Shown in pieces: positions 52,381 to 60,044 of a stretch of DNA of 64,000 nucleotides; positions within the stretch are counted from its first letter, which is position 1; each line of letters starts with the position of its first letter. The notes below the pieces were generated by a model. The model saw only the letters and a list, made by a program, of their open reading frames with translations, was not told the origin of the DNA and did not search any database. Position numbers and translations under genes: made by a program. The DNA is taken from the NCBI RefSeq assembly GCF_040703035.1, contig NZ_CP159996.1, positions 282,001-346,000 of the forward strand, written 5' to 3'. This DNA comes from Terribacillus aidingensis. Its GTDB lineage: Bacteria > Bacillota > Bacilli > Bacillales > Amphibacillaceae.

Positions 52381-53317
52381 ATTCATCGGGTTGGTGCGAA
52401 ATGAACATATGAAAACATTCCGTCGTATATCAACGTGGATCATGCTGGGAATTGCAGCTGCTTTGCTGATAACGATTGCAGCTTTTACAGCGTATTACGC
52501 TGAGGACAGCAGCGGAGACTGGCGAGCAGATACAGAGCAGCAGATACAGGATCTACAGAAGCAAGTTAAAAATGGCGATGTGGATGCAGCAGCTGCACAA
52601 CAGGATATGGCTGCAATGCAATACCAGCTGGATCAGGATATCGCACCAGTTCAAAGTGATTCACTTGCTGCTTATATGGAAAGTGTCATGTACTACTGTG
52701 CACCGTTTCTGATTCTGTTCATCGCTATCATTGCAGGCGGACTCGTTTCTACTGAATTCGGCACAGGGACAATAAAACTATTACTCACTAAAACACCTTC
52801 CCGTTTCAGTGTGTTAACTTCCAAGTATGTAAGTATGTTCATCACAACAGTTATCTTCTTTGTATTCTTTATTGGATTTTCCTTTATCGTCGGCGGTCTC
52901 TTCTTCGGATTCAATGGATTGGACGCGAAAAGTGTGATTTTTGATAATGGAGAAGCTGTGACAAATAATATATTGGCTTCTACCATGAGAGATTACGGAT
53001 TGAACTTTGTCCAAACATTCATCTATGCGACAATTGCATTTGCTCTATCCACTATCTTCCGTAACACAGCCTTGGCAATTGGATTTTCCATCTTCATTTC
53101 CATGTTCTTCCCGACCATCAGTTTCATACTTTCCAGATATGAATGGTCGAAGTATATCTTATTCAATAACGTGGATCTGACAGTATATAACCCAGGTAAC
53201 ACCCCAATCGTGGACGGCATGACACTGGGCTTTTCAGTTGCGGTAATGGCTATCTATTTTGTCATCATCACTTGCATAACTTGGTTCAGTTTCATGAAAC
53301 GAGACATTACAGCTTAA
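52373..53317 (+). CDS. yhcI: ABC transporter permease, YhcI-like
   Basis: A 314-residue ABC-2 permease with about six membrane segments. The N-terminus MSKFIGLVRNEHMKTFRRIS is the typical coupling segment, helix 1 is followed by an outer loop of about 75 residues with a charged heptad-like stretch (DTEQQIQDLQKQVKNGDVD), and STEFGTGTIKLLLTKTPSR follows helix 2. The TTG start follows GGAGGGAAGGAAA and overlaps the ATPase stop. Its paralogue lies at 58218-59141. No obvious terminator follows. Confidence 0.9.
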   Translation: MSKFIGLVRNEHMKTFRRISTWIMLGIAAALLITIAAFTAYYAEDSSGDWRADTEQQIQDLQKQVKNGDVDAAAAQQDMAAMQYQLDQDIAPVQSDSLAAYMESVMYYCAPFLILFIAIIAGGLVSTEFGTGTIKLLLTKTPSRFSVLTSKYVSMFITTVIFFVFFIGFSFIVGGLFFGFNGLDAKSVIFDNGEAVTNNILASTMRDYGLNFVQTFIYATIAFALSTIFRNTALAIGFSIFISMFFPTISFILSRYEWSKYILFNNVDLTVYNPGNTPIVDGMTLGFSVAVMAIYFVIITCITWFSFMKRDITA

Positions 53318-53335
53318 GCACTTCAGTTGCTTTAT

Positions 53336-53361
53336 GTTTAAAATAACGGTAAAAAGGAAGT
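53336..53361 (+). promoter_or_regulatory. Possible sigma-B promoter of ohr
   Basis: A perfect GTTTAA (53336-53341) is 14 bases from GGAAGT (53356-53361), a weak -10. B. subtilis ohrB is sigma-B dependent, which supports it mildly. Confidence 0.35.
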
Positions 53362-53416
53362 AGTAATACTGTATGCAGCTTTTTAAAACTAACAAACGAA
53401 ATAGGAGTGAATTAAC

Positions 53417-53833
53417 ATGAGTGACGTATTATTCACATCTCACGCAAAAGCAACTGGCGGTCGTGAAGGACATGTAAAATCTGATGATGGTTTGATCGAT
53501 CTTGATCTTGTCCAACCAGGAAGCAAAAAGGATAGCGTAGGTTCCAATCCTGAGCAGCTATTCGCTGCTGGTTACTCTGCATGCTTCGATGGAGCATTCA
53601 ACCATGTAGCAAGAGCTGAGCGCAAACGCGTTGAGACGGAAACTTCTGTTGATGTCAGCCTACTGAAAGATGGCGATGGATTTAAAATCGCAGCTGCTAT
53701 CACTGTAGATGTTAAAGGTGTTTCTCAGGAAGAAGCGGAAGATCTATTAGAAAAGACGCATCAGTTCTGCCCTTACTCCAAAGCGACTCGCGGCAACATC
53801 GATGTAGATTTGAAAGTGAACGTTGTAGAATAA
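53417..53833 (+). CDS. ohr: Organic hydroperoxide resistance protein (Ohr/OsmC)
   Basis: A 138-residue thiol peroxidase reducing organic and fatty-acid hydroperoxides with lipoyl-type donors. The two catalytic cysteines are in AAGYSACFDGAF (about residue 56) and THQFCPYSKATRGN (about 121); the arginine of the active site is in SHAKATGGREGHV. The family length fits. ATAGGAGTGAATTAAC precedes ATG 53417. No ohrR gene or OhrR operator is adjacent, so it corresponds better to the constitutive/stress-type OhrB. Confidence 0.94.
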   Translation: MSDVLFTSHAKATGGREGHVKSDDGLIDLDLVQPGSKKDSVGSNPEQLFAAGYSACFDGAFNHVARAERKRVETETSVDVSLLKDGDGFKIAAAITVDVKGVSQEEAEDLLEKTHQFCPYSKATRGNIDVDLKVNVVE

Positions 53834-53840
53834 TAAGAAA

Positions 53841-53873
53841 AAAAACCACTTCCCATTTGGGAAGTGGTTTTTC
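53841..53873. terminator. Convergent terminator, ohr / yidC2
   Basis: AAAAACCACTTCCC / GGGAAGTGGTTTTT, perfect stem with a 4-base loop. Confidence 0.92.
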
Positions 53874-53878
53874 TATGC

Positions 53879-54661
53879 TCATTTTTTGCGTTGGAATAAA
53901 AACTTTGCCAGCAATGTCTGACAGATGACGAACAGACCGCCGACCGCCCAGTACAGCGGAAGTACAGCTGGTGAGCTGAAAGAAATAAAACCAATCATGA
54001 GCGGAGAAATGATACCGATCATACGGGCTTGCTGTCTTCTGGCTGGATCAACGCCAATTTGGGAAACACGATATTGCAGCCAATAAACTGCCATCGCAAT
54101 AACCATGAGGGCGATATCCGGTGTTCCAAGATTAAACCAGAGGAAATCGTGCGTCGCGATTTCAGGTGTATTTCGAATAGCTGAATAGAACCCGATCAGG
54201 AAAGGCATCTGAATCAAAAGCGGCAGACAGCCCATCGCGGAAAATGGATTCATGCCGTGTTTTCGATACAACTCCATCATTTCCTGCTGCTGCTTCTGTT
54301 TCGACTCAACATCGGTTTTGTTTTTATATTTTGCCTGCAATGCATCAAGCTCTGGCTTGAATAGCTTCATTTTCTCCTGTGTTTCATAACTCTTCTTGAG
54401 CTGCATCAGCATGAAAGGCATCAGAATGAGACGTACCGCCAACGTGATCAAGATGACACTGATTCCGTAATCGTCATTGAAATTACCAGCAATCCATTTG
54501 ATCAAGTAAGAGAAAGGACTGATGAAGTAATGGTTGAACCATCCTTTACTAGTTGCGCCTCCGCTGCTGCTTTGGCATCCTGCCAGCAAAACTATCAGAC
54601 CTATGGAGCTTAAGATAATACCGTACTTTTTAAAGAATGTGGATACAGATGTGCGTTGCAA
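53879..54661 (-). CDS. yidC: Membrane protein insertase YidC2 (YqjG-like)
   Basis: A 260-residue lipoprotein-type YidC/Oxa1 insertase. The signal ends in the lipobox LAGC (about residues 26-29). The conserved core has KWIAGNFNDDYGISVILITL, a positively charged LILMPFMLMQLKKSYETQEK hydrophilic groove, the coiled cytoplasmic loop, NPFSAMGCLPLLIQMPFLIG and the late ISPLMIGFISFSSPAVLPLY. It inserts membrane proteins with or without Sec. TTG 54661 is 9 bases after AAGGAGG (54677-54671), part of which lies in a hairpin. It is controlled, I infer, by the overlapping MifM-like ORF upstream. Confidence 0.95.
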   Translation of the reverse strand: MQRTSVSTFFKKYGIILSSIGLIVLLAGCQSSSGGATSKGWFNHYFISPFSYLIKWIAGNFNDDYGISVILITLAVRLILMPFMLMQLKKSYETQEKMKLFKPELDALQAKYKNKTDVESKQKQQQEMMELYRKHGMNPFSAMGCLPLLIQMPFLIGFYSAIRNTPEIATHDFLWFNLGTPDIALMVIAMAVYWLQYRVSQIGVDPARRQQARMIGIISPLMIGFISFSSPAVLPLYWAVGGLFVICQTLLAKFLFQRKK

Positions 54662-54987
54662 ATTGTTTTTCCTCCTTGTTGTATCGATTGGTTATCTGGA
54701 TACAAACAAGAAGCTGCTTCGCCATCATCATCCGGACCGTCTTTCCGCATGGTAGTGCGGGCGAGCCAATGAACGATCGGCCTGCTGTAAGAAACGGTAG
54801 TAGGAGTATGCGATTGCCAGCTGTCTAACGTGCAGACATGCTGCCATTGCATCGCATCACTAGCACGAAAACGACTCGTAACTTTCGTTGTTGCTCTATG
54901 TGCCAGGATAAAAGTCATCGTCAGCCCGATATAAAAGACCAACGACGTAAAATCATCGGCAAATATATTCCAAAAAGCATACAGCAT
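54610..54987 (-). CDS. mifM: MifM-like regulatory nascent chain for yidC2
   Basis: A 125-codon ORF with a strong AAGGAGGTG site before ATG 54987. The N-terminus is a single membrane helix (about residues 13-29), then a basic linker (RATTKVTSRFRASDAMQWQH), and RPIVHWLARTTM (69-80) followed by RKDGPDDDGEA. B. subtilis MifM arrests the ribosome through R69, I70, W73, M80 and a following acidic run; here R69, I71, W74, M80 and D86-D88 occupy nearly the same positions. It overlaps the yidC2 start by 52 bases, longer than in B. subtilis. Arrest is inferred from sequence and position, not shown. Confidence 0.78.
   Translation of the reverse strand: MLYAFWNIFADDFTSLVFYIGLTMTFILAHRATTKVTSRFRASDAMQWQHVCTLDSWQSHTPTTVSYSRPIVHWLARTTMRKDGPDDDGEAASCLYPDNQSIQQGGKTICNAHLYPHSLKSTVLS
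54671..54710 (-). promoter_or_regulatory. Hairpin burying the yidC2 ribosome site
   Basis: On the minus strand, CTTGTTTGTATC (54710-54699) pairs with GATACAACAAG (54685-54675) with one bulged base. The 3' arm runs into AAGGAGG (54677-54671), so three bases of the Shine-Dalgarno site are in the stem. Confidence 0.7.
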
Positions 54988-55147
54988 CTGTATACACCTC
55001 CTTTCGTTCCTTCTATTTTCCTATAGTTCTAGAAACTTGTCAAAACTGCGCAGGGATTTTCGTTTCGTTTGGAGAAATGGCTAAGAGAAGCGTTTTCTCT
55101 GCTAACAGCGGTTTATTTGAACAGTTTTATGACGGAGGGGGACGAAC

Positions 55148-55654
55148 ATGATAAACTGGTTAACAAGACTACAAGCTGCAGAGGTGAAACCGATGTTCAA
55201 GATACGCGAAGCAAAGGTCTCGGATTATGACCAAGTCGCTGTTCTGTACAAGGAATTATACAATACGCATTATACAAATCAGCCGGAGCATTTTGCCAAG
55301 AAGGCAGAGCCGCTTGACCAACACGTTTTTGAAAGCAATATATACTTAGATAATAAGAAAGTATTCTTAGTGGAAAAAGCAAAGGAAGTTATGGCTTTTG
55401 CTACGATACGGGTGACGAACGAGACAATCTCTCACAAGGCACATATTTTCATTGAAGAATTCTGTGTGCGTTCCGATATGCGGGGCAAAGGAATCGGAGG
55501 ACATCTATTTGAAAAAATCAAGCGCCATGGGAAAAAGATAGGGGCATCAGAAATAGAGCTGAATGTGTGGAATTTTAACAACCGTGCAGAAGATTTCTAC
55601 GTCAAGATGGGCATGCAGACACGCTCAAAACGAATGGGAATATCATTGAAATAA
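55148..55654 (+). CDS. GNAT family N-acetyltransferase
   Basis: A 168-residue GNAT protein: FKIREAKVSDYDQVAVLYKE, IYLDNKKVFLVEKAKEVMAF, the acetyl-CoA-binding VRSDMRGKGIGGHLFEKIK and the late LNVWNFNNRAEDFYVKMGM. The substrate is unknown. ATG 55148 follows GGAGGGGGACGAAC; an ATG at 55193 also has a fair site (AGAGGTG) and gives a more typical family start, so the first 15 residues are uncertain. Confidence 0.85.
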   Translation: MINWLTRLQAAEVKPMFKIREAKVSDYDQVAVLYKELYNTHYTNQPEHFAKKAEPLDQHVFESNIYLDNKKVFLVEKAKEVMAFATIRVTNETISHKAHIFIEEFCVRSDMRGKGIGGHLFEKIKRHGKKIGASEIELNVWNFNNRAEDFYVKMGMQTRSKRMGISLK

Positions 55655-55674
55655 GTAGATAATTGTCGAATTGA

Positions 55675-55697
55675 CCCCTCGTACAGAGGGGCTTTTC
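55675..55697 (+). terminator. Short terminator of the acetyltransferase gene
   Basis: CCCCTC-GTACA-GAGGGG followed by CTTTTC. Confidence 0.65.
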
Positions 55698-55807
55698 TAT
55701 GTCAAGTAAAAAAGTTAAAAATTTGTAAATATTTATATAGCCAAGCTCTTTTATGCCATTTATAATAATCTGGAATTACATAAATATATTTCCAGGAGGA
55801 TACATAC

Positions 55808-57172
55808 GTGACAAAGAAGCTATTGGTTGGAATAATCTTGGTTTTGCTTTGCCTGCAAGTAGTAGCACCACAGACGGCGTCTGCTGCTATTAAACAAAAA
55901 GACCTTGAAGCCTACGCGGCTGAGCTAGGTACAGATGTGGAAGGTTTGAACCGCTATCTGGTAGATTTTGAGTGGGGGACAATTGAAGATTTTGAACCAA
56001 GTTCGATCGATGAATTGCGTGATTGGCTTGGAGAGCCGGTAACTAAAGAAAATTTACAGTCTTTCTTGAAAGAGACTGGTTATACAACTGAAGATATAAA
56101 TGCAAGTTTGAAAGAAATGGGTTTGACGGATTATACTGCAGAAGATATTTTACTTTATGAAGATCTGTCCTGGGTAATGGGTTATCCTGCTACTTCGCAA
56201 AATCTACAGGAACTAGCAGCAGAAGTAGGTCTCACAGAAAAAGAATTGGCTGATTTGTTTGCTGCGAATGGATTGGATTTATACAGCTATGGAACTATGG
56301 AAGAATTAAATGAAGTGATTTACAACGATATAAACGGGGTATCATTGTATTTCCTATTGCAGGAAGTAGAATTGAGCCAGGAGGAATTTGACCAGCTGCT
56401 TGCGGATAACGGTGTGAAGCTGGAAGATTTCTCAAGCTATGAAGAGCTTTTGGATTTCGTTTATGAAGAATCGGGTTATTATGAGTTCTCCCGCGAGGAT
56501 TATTGGGAAATGCTGAGTTCTTTCCTTGATCTTATCGGAGTGGGACAGGACGAGTTTTTCCGTGCTTATGATCATTTGGAAAGCGTAGTATCGAATGATC
56601 CAGAAGCATTCATTTCTGGTCTGGAAGATATTGCACTTCGCGCAGAAGCATTGGGAGACTTTGAAACTTCCACAGAATTAACGGAAGAGCAAGGTAAAGA
56701 GCTTCTCGCAATTTGGAATGATTTGATGAATATCTTCCAAATGAAAGCTGAATTCTATCTGGTAGATGGAAATACGAAAACACCTGTGACGTTTGAAGAA
56801 CTACTGAAAGTTACGGATCTTGAGAATCGTATTTTACTTGTAGATTTGTTTGACTTACAGGGCAATCACCTATTGAACTTTACTATAACTGGCGAATTGT
56901 TTGGTTCTGATTTGCTCACAGGTGCTCCAGCAGTAGAAGTACCTGTACAAGAAAAACCTTCTGAATCAGAACATAAGCACGAAGCACCTGTATTAAAAGA
57001 GAAAGTAACAGTCACACCAACGAAGACTGCGACGGAGACAGTGAAAGAAGAAGGCAAACGTCTTCCGGATACAGCTTCTCCTGTTGGCAATATTCTAGTG
57101 GCCGGTGCAGTATTGATGGCTGCTGGTGCAGTATTATACGCATGGAACCGACGGAAGAGACATAGTAATTAA
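55808..57172 (+). CDS. LPXTA-anchored acidic surface protein with internal repeats
   Basis: A 454-residue, strongly acidic exported protein. A signal peptide (KKLLVGIILVLLCLQVVAPQ, cleavage near ASA at 25-27) leads. Four degenerate repeats of about 45 residues follow (about 32-76, 80-125, 131-175, 180-222), each with an L-x-E-G/V-x-(S/T)-x-E-E pattern and a closing EELxxxxY-type helix. A middle domain, a Lys/Thr-rich spacer and a sorting signal LPDTA (419-423), helix and NRRKRHSN tail end it. LPDTA suits a class D sortase such as B. subtilis YhcS. No sortase lies in the window. It resembles 'processed acidic surface protein' families. Confidence 0.85.
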   Translation: MTKKLLVGIILVLLCLQVVAPQTASAAIKQKDLEAYAAELGTDVEGLNRYLVDFEWGTIEDFEPSSIDELRDWLGEPVTKENLQSFLKETGYTTEDINASLKEMGLTDYTAEDILLYEDLSWVMGYPATSQNLQELAAEVGLTEKELADLFAANGLDLYSYGTMEELNEVIYNDINGVSLYFLLQEVELSQEEFDQLLADNGVKLEDFSSYEELLDFVYEESGYYEFSREDYWEMLSSFLDLIGVGQDEFFRAYDHLESVVSNDPEAFISGLEDIALRAEALGDFETSTELTEEQGKELLAIWNDLMNIFQMKAEFYLVDGNTKTPVTFEELLKVTDLENRILLVDLFDLQGNHLLNFTITGELFGSDLLTGAPAVEVPVQEKPSESEHKHEAPVLKEKVTVTPTKTATETVKEEGKRLPDTASPVGNILVAGAVLMAAGAVLYAWNRRKRHSN

Positions 57173-57178
57173 TAATGT

Positions 57179-57214
57179 AAGCACCACGAATCATTTGATT
57201 CGCGGTGCTTTTTC
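57179..57214 (+). terminator. Terminator of the surface protein gene
   Basis: AAGCACC-A-CGAATCA pairs with TGATTCG-C-GGTGCTT (one mismatch), then Ts. Confidence 0.85.
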
Positions 57215-57298
57215 TATATAAAAAGTGAAACAATCTGACAAGGAGCTCCGTACATATTATGGAAATAAAAAAATTGTTACAGGGAAAGGGTGAAGGGA

Positions 57299-58225
57299 AT
57301 GACAAAACCGGCAATGCAGCTGATTGGTTTGAAGAAGCAGATCGGCTCAAAACTGATTGTTAAGGGATTGAACTTTGACATTCAGCCGGGTGAGGTATTC
57401 GGATTCCTCGGACCAAACGGAGCGGGTAAGACAACGACAATCCGGATGATGGTTGGCTTGATCCGTATCACAGAAGGTGATGTGCGTATTCAAGGAAAAA
57501 GCATCAAGACGGACTATAAAGAAGCAATCCGGCATGTAGGTGCAATCGTAGAGAATCCGGAGTTATATGGTTTCATGTCCGGGTACAAGAATCTGCTTGT
57601 TTTTTCAAGGATGATTCCCGGAATATCGAAGGAACGCATCGACGAAGTGGTGAAGCTCGTAGGATTGGAGAAACGCATCCATCAGAAGGTGAAGCGGTAC
57701 TCCTTAGGTATGCGGCAGCGGCTAGGTATTGCACAGGCTTTACTACATAATCCTTCCATCTTGATATTGGATGAGCCGACGAATGGATTGGATCCTTCGG
57801 GAATCAGAGAAATCCGTCAGTATATCCGCAAACTAGCAGAACAAGAGAATGTGGCTGTCATTGTCTCCAGTCATTTGCTTTCGGAAATGGAGCTCATGTG
57901 TGACCGTATCGGCATATTGAAAAATGGGGAACTTGTCAGCATCCAGCAAATCCAGAATACAGAAGACGATGCACCAGCTGAAGTCGTTCAAATTGATTGT
58001 CCGGCAGTACATCACGAAAAAGCGCAGCGTCTTTTACAGGAACAATTCGGGATTACAGCAATGTCGAGCGGCGAGAAACTGACATTCCCGATATCGCGGG
58101 AAGAAATTCCATCCATCATTAAAGCACTGGCTGTTGCCGATATCGAGCTATTTGGTTTTGCAGTGGAGCGGAAGACGCTAGAGGATAAATTTTTACATGT
58201 GATTGGAGAGAATGTCATTGAGTAA
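57299..58225 (+). CDS. ABC transporter ATP-binding protein, YhcH-like paralogue
   Basis: A 308-residue BcrA-type ATPase closely resembling the gene at 51460: GEVFGFLGPNGAGKTTTIRM (Walker A), VENPELYGFMSGYKNL, RYSLGMRQRLGIAQALLH (signature), ILILDEPTNGLDPSGIRE (Walker B) and VIVSSHLLSEMELMCDRIG. The C-terminal extension differs more. GTGAAGGGA precedes ATG 57299; a second ATG is at 57314. Its stop overlaps the next gene's TTG by 8 bases, exactly as in the first copy. Confidence 0.9.
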   Translation: MTKPAMQLIGLKKQIGSKLIVKGLNFDIQPGEVFGFLGPNGAGKTTTIRMMVGLIRITEGDVRIQGKSIKTDYKEAIRHVGAIVENPELYGFMSGYKNLLVFSRMIPGISKERIDEVVKLVGLEKRIHQKVKRYSLGMRQRLGIAQALLHNPSILILDEPTNGLDPSGIREIRQYIRKLAEQENVAVIVSSHLLSEMELMCDRIGILKNGELVSIQQIQNTEDDAPAEVVQIDCPAVHHEKAQRLLQEQFGITAMSSGEKLTFPISREEIPSIIKALAVADIELFGFAVERKTLEDKFLHVIGENVIE

Positions 58226-59141
58226 CTTTTTCCAGCTTGTCCGAAACGAGCAAACGAAGCTGTACAGCCAGCTGTCGACGTGGATCATGCTTGGCATTCT
58301 TATAGTTGTCGTTCTTGGTTTTGCTATTATCATGCGTACAGCAGATGGCTTTGTAGGGCAATACGATGACGCGACCTGGAAGCAGGATTTGCAGCAGCAA
58401 AATGAAGAGATAGCTGAGTTCAACCCAACTGCTTCGGACATCCTTATTAACAACTACCGAATAGAAAATGACCTGAAGCCTGAAGGGACGACAGCTTGGG
58501 ACTTCCTTTATCAAAGCAATTTCATGACTAGTGTGCTTAGCTTGCTGACGATTATCGTAGCCGGCGGTATCATCGCAAATGAGTATCGCTGGGGCACTAT
58601 CAAACTTCTATTGATTCGGCCAGCGACCAGAACGAAAATCTTCTTTGCAAAATATACCAGTGTTCTATTTTTTGCTTTAACTGCATTACTTGTATTATTC
58701 CTATCCTCCTGGCTGATCGGCATGTTGTTCTTTGGTCTTGGGGGAGAAGGGTCCATGCTGCAGGTAAAGAATGGAGAGGTTGTTGAAATCTCAGTATGGA
58801 CACGGATTGCACAGGATTATGGTTTGCAGTTAGTGAAGCTTGTCGTATGGGCAACATTTGCCTTTATGATTTCCGCGGCGTTGCGTAACGGTGCTTTAGC
58901 AATTGGGACGGCAATCTTCCTTATGTTTGTCGGCAGCTCCGTCATTCCATTCATTTACGATAAACCGTATGCAAAATATGTTTTGTTCTCAAATCTGGAT
59001 TTAACGCAATTTACTACAGGGTATAAGGTTATTGATGATTTAACGCTTACATTTGCGGTTGTAACCATAATCGTGTACTACCTTATTTTCCTTATTATTG
59101 GGTGGGTATTGTTCACGAAACGTGATGTAGCTGGTCATTAA
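58218..59141 (+). CDS. ABC transporter permease, YhcI-like paralogue
   Basis: A 307-residue ABC-2 permease with about six membrane helices: start MSNFFQLVRNEQTKLYSQLS, outer loop, NEYRWGTIKLLLIRPATRTK after helix 2, and a C-terminal FLIIGWVLFTKRDVAGH. The permease at 52373 shares the start, the TIKLLL(T/I) segment, the NVDLT/NLDLT outer strand and the F(T/M)KRD end. TTG 58218 lies 7 bases after GGAGAG and matches the first copy's start. No regulator or YhcE/G-like gene accompanies this pair. Confidence 0.88.
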   Translation: MSNFFQLVRNEQTKLYSQLSTWIMLGILIVVVLGFAIIMRTADGFVGQYDDATWKQDLQQQNEEIAEFNPTASDILINNYRIENDLKPEGTTAWDFLYQSNFMTSVLSLLTIIVAGGIIANEYRWGTIKLLLIRPATRTKIFFAKYTSVLFFALTALLVLFLSSWLIGMLFFGLGGEGSMLQVKNGEVVEISVWTRIAQDYGLQLVKLVVWATFAFMISAALRNGALAIGTAIFLMFVGSSVIPFIYDKPYAKYVLFSNLDLTQFTTGYKVIDDLTLTFAVVTIIVYYLIFLIIGWVLFTKRDVAGH

Positions 59142-59161
59142 AATAAGAGAGGGGAATTTAC

Positions 59162-59584
59162 ATGGTAAAAAGAACGGCAGAAAAAGTATTGGCAATCATT
59201 GGGGCAGTTTTGTTTCTTATTTTTGCAGGCTGGTCAGCGTTTGGGCTTGGAGGAACGGATGAAGCAACAACCAATGAACTCGTAAACCAGGGATTAACGC
59301 AAGAGGATGCTTCTATGTTTACGGATCTCGTGACAGGAATGTCTATCTGGTTCATTATCCTATACGTGATTTGTGCTATTCTTGGTTTTGTTTCTCTGGC
59401 TATGCTGAAGCCAAATAAAAAAGCAACAGGAGCAGGCATTCTTCTTATCATTACTGCAGTGCTTGGTACAGTGCTGTCTATCTTTACAGGCATCATCGGG
59501 GGTATTCTCTACTTGATCGCAGGTATCATGGCGATTGTGCGAAAGCCTGTTGAGCAATATAATGATAGAGGAGAAACGTATTAA
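59162..59584 (+). CDS. DUF4064 family membrane protein, copy 1
   Basis: A 140-residue protein with four membrane helices. It starts VKRTAEKVLAIIGAVLFLIF and ends GILYLIAGIMAIVRKPVE, which are the DUF4064 end motifs. An outer loop (GGTDEATTNELVNQGLTQED) follows helix 1. Function is unknown. It lies 20 bases after the YhcI-like permease and is first of three tandem paralogues, so the five genes probably form one operon. Confidence 0.8.
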   Translation: MVKRTAEKVLAIIGAVLFLIFAGWSAFGLGGTDEATTNELVNQGLTQEDASMFTDLVTGMSIWFIILYVICAILGFVSLAMLKPNKKATGAGILLIITAVLGTVLSIFTGIIGGILYLIAGIMAIVRKPVEQYNDRGETY

Positions 59585-59610
59585 GAAGTAACGCAGGAAG
59601 GAGGTTTGAC

Positions 59611-60021
59611 ATGTTGAAACGAACAGCGGAGAAGGTACTTGCCATCATTGGTGCAATTGTCTTCCTCATTACTGCGGTCATGACAACAGTTCAGGTAGCT
59701 ACATACGATCCTGAGGCTGCTCGCGATCAGATACTCGAAAGCGGAGTTGATCAAACAGTTGATACTGGTATGATTGCCGATATCGCAGGCTCCATTGGAA
59801 TCTTTGTCATAATCATGAGTGTCATTAGTGCCATCTTAGGTATTGTGGCAGCAGTTAAGCTGAAGACGGATCGTAAACAGACTGGCCTTGGTATCATGCT
59901 TATAATCGTGGCATTAGTAGGTTCTATCGGTACTTTCCTATCGGGCTTTATCGGCGGAATGGTTTATATCATCGCAGGTGTCATGGTGCTGGCGAGAAGA
60001 CCAGTCGATGAAATCAGATAA
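59611..60021 (+). CDS. DUF4064 family membrane protein, copy 2
   Basis: A 136-residue protein with the same four-helix plan: LKRTAEKVLAIIGAIVFLIT at the start, an acidic outer loop (DPEAARDQILESGVDQTVDT), and GGMVYIIAGVMVLARRPVDE at the end. GGAAGGAGGTTTGAC precedes ATG 59611. It is closest to copy 1 in the first helix. Confidence 0.8.
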   Translation: MLKRTAEKVLAIIGAIVFLITAVMTTVQVATYDPEAARDQILESGVDQTVDTGMIADIAGSIGIFVIIMSVISAILGIVAAVKLKTDRKQTGLGIMLIIVALVGSIGTFLSGFIGGMVYIIAGVMVLARRPVDEIR

Positions 60022-60044
60022 TAAGAGAGAAAGAGGGAAAACGG

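Noticed and set aside
53318-53416. OhrR operator before ohr
   Set aside because: No TACAATT-type inverted repeat was seen and there is no ohrR gene nearby.
55085-55102. GAGAAGCGTTTTCTC as a cre site
   Set aside because: Three mismatches to the consensus and no carbon-metabolism gene downstream.
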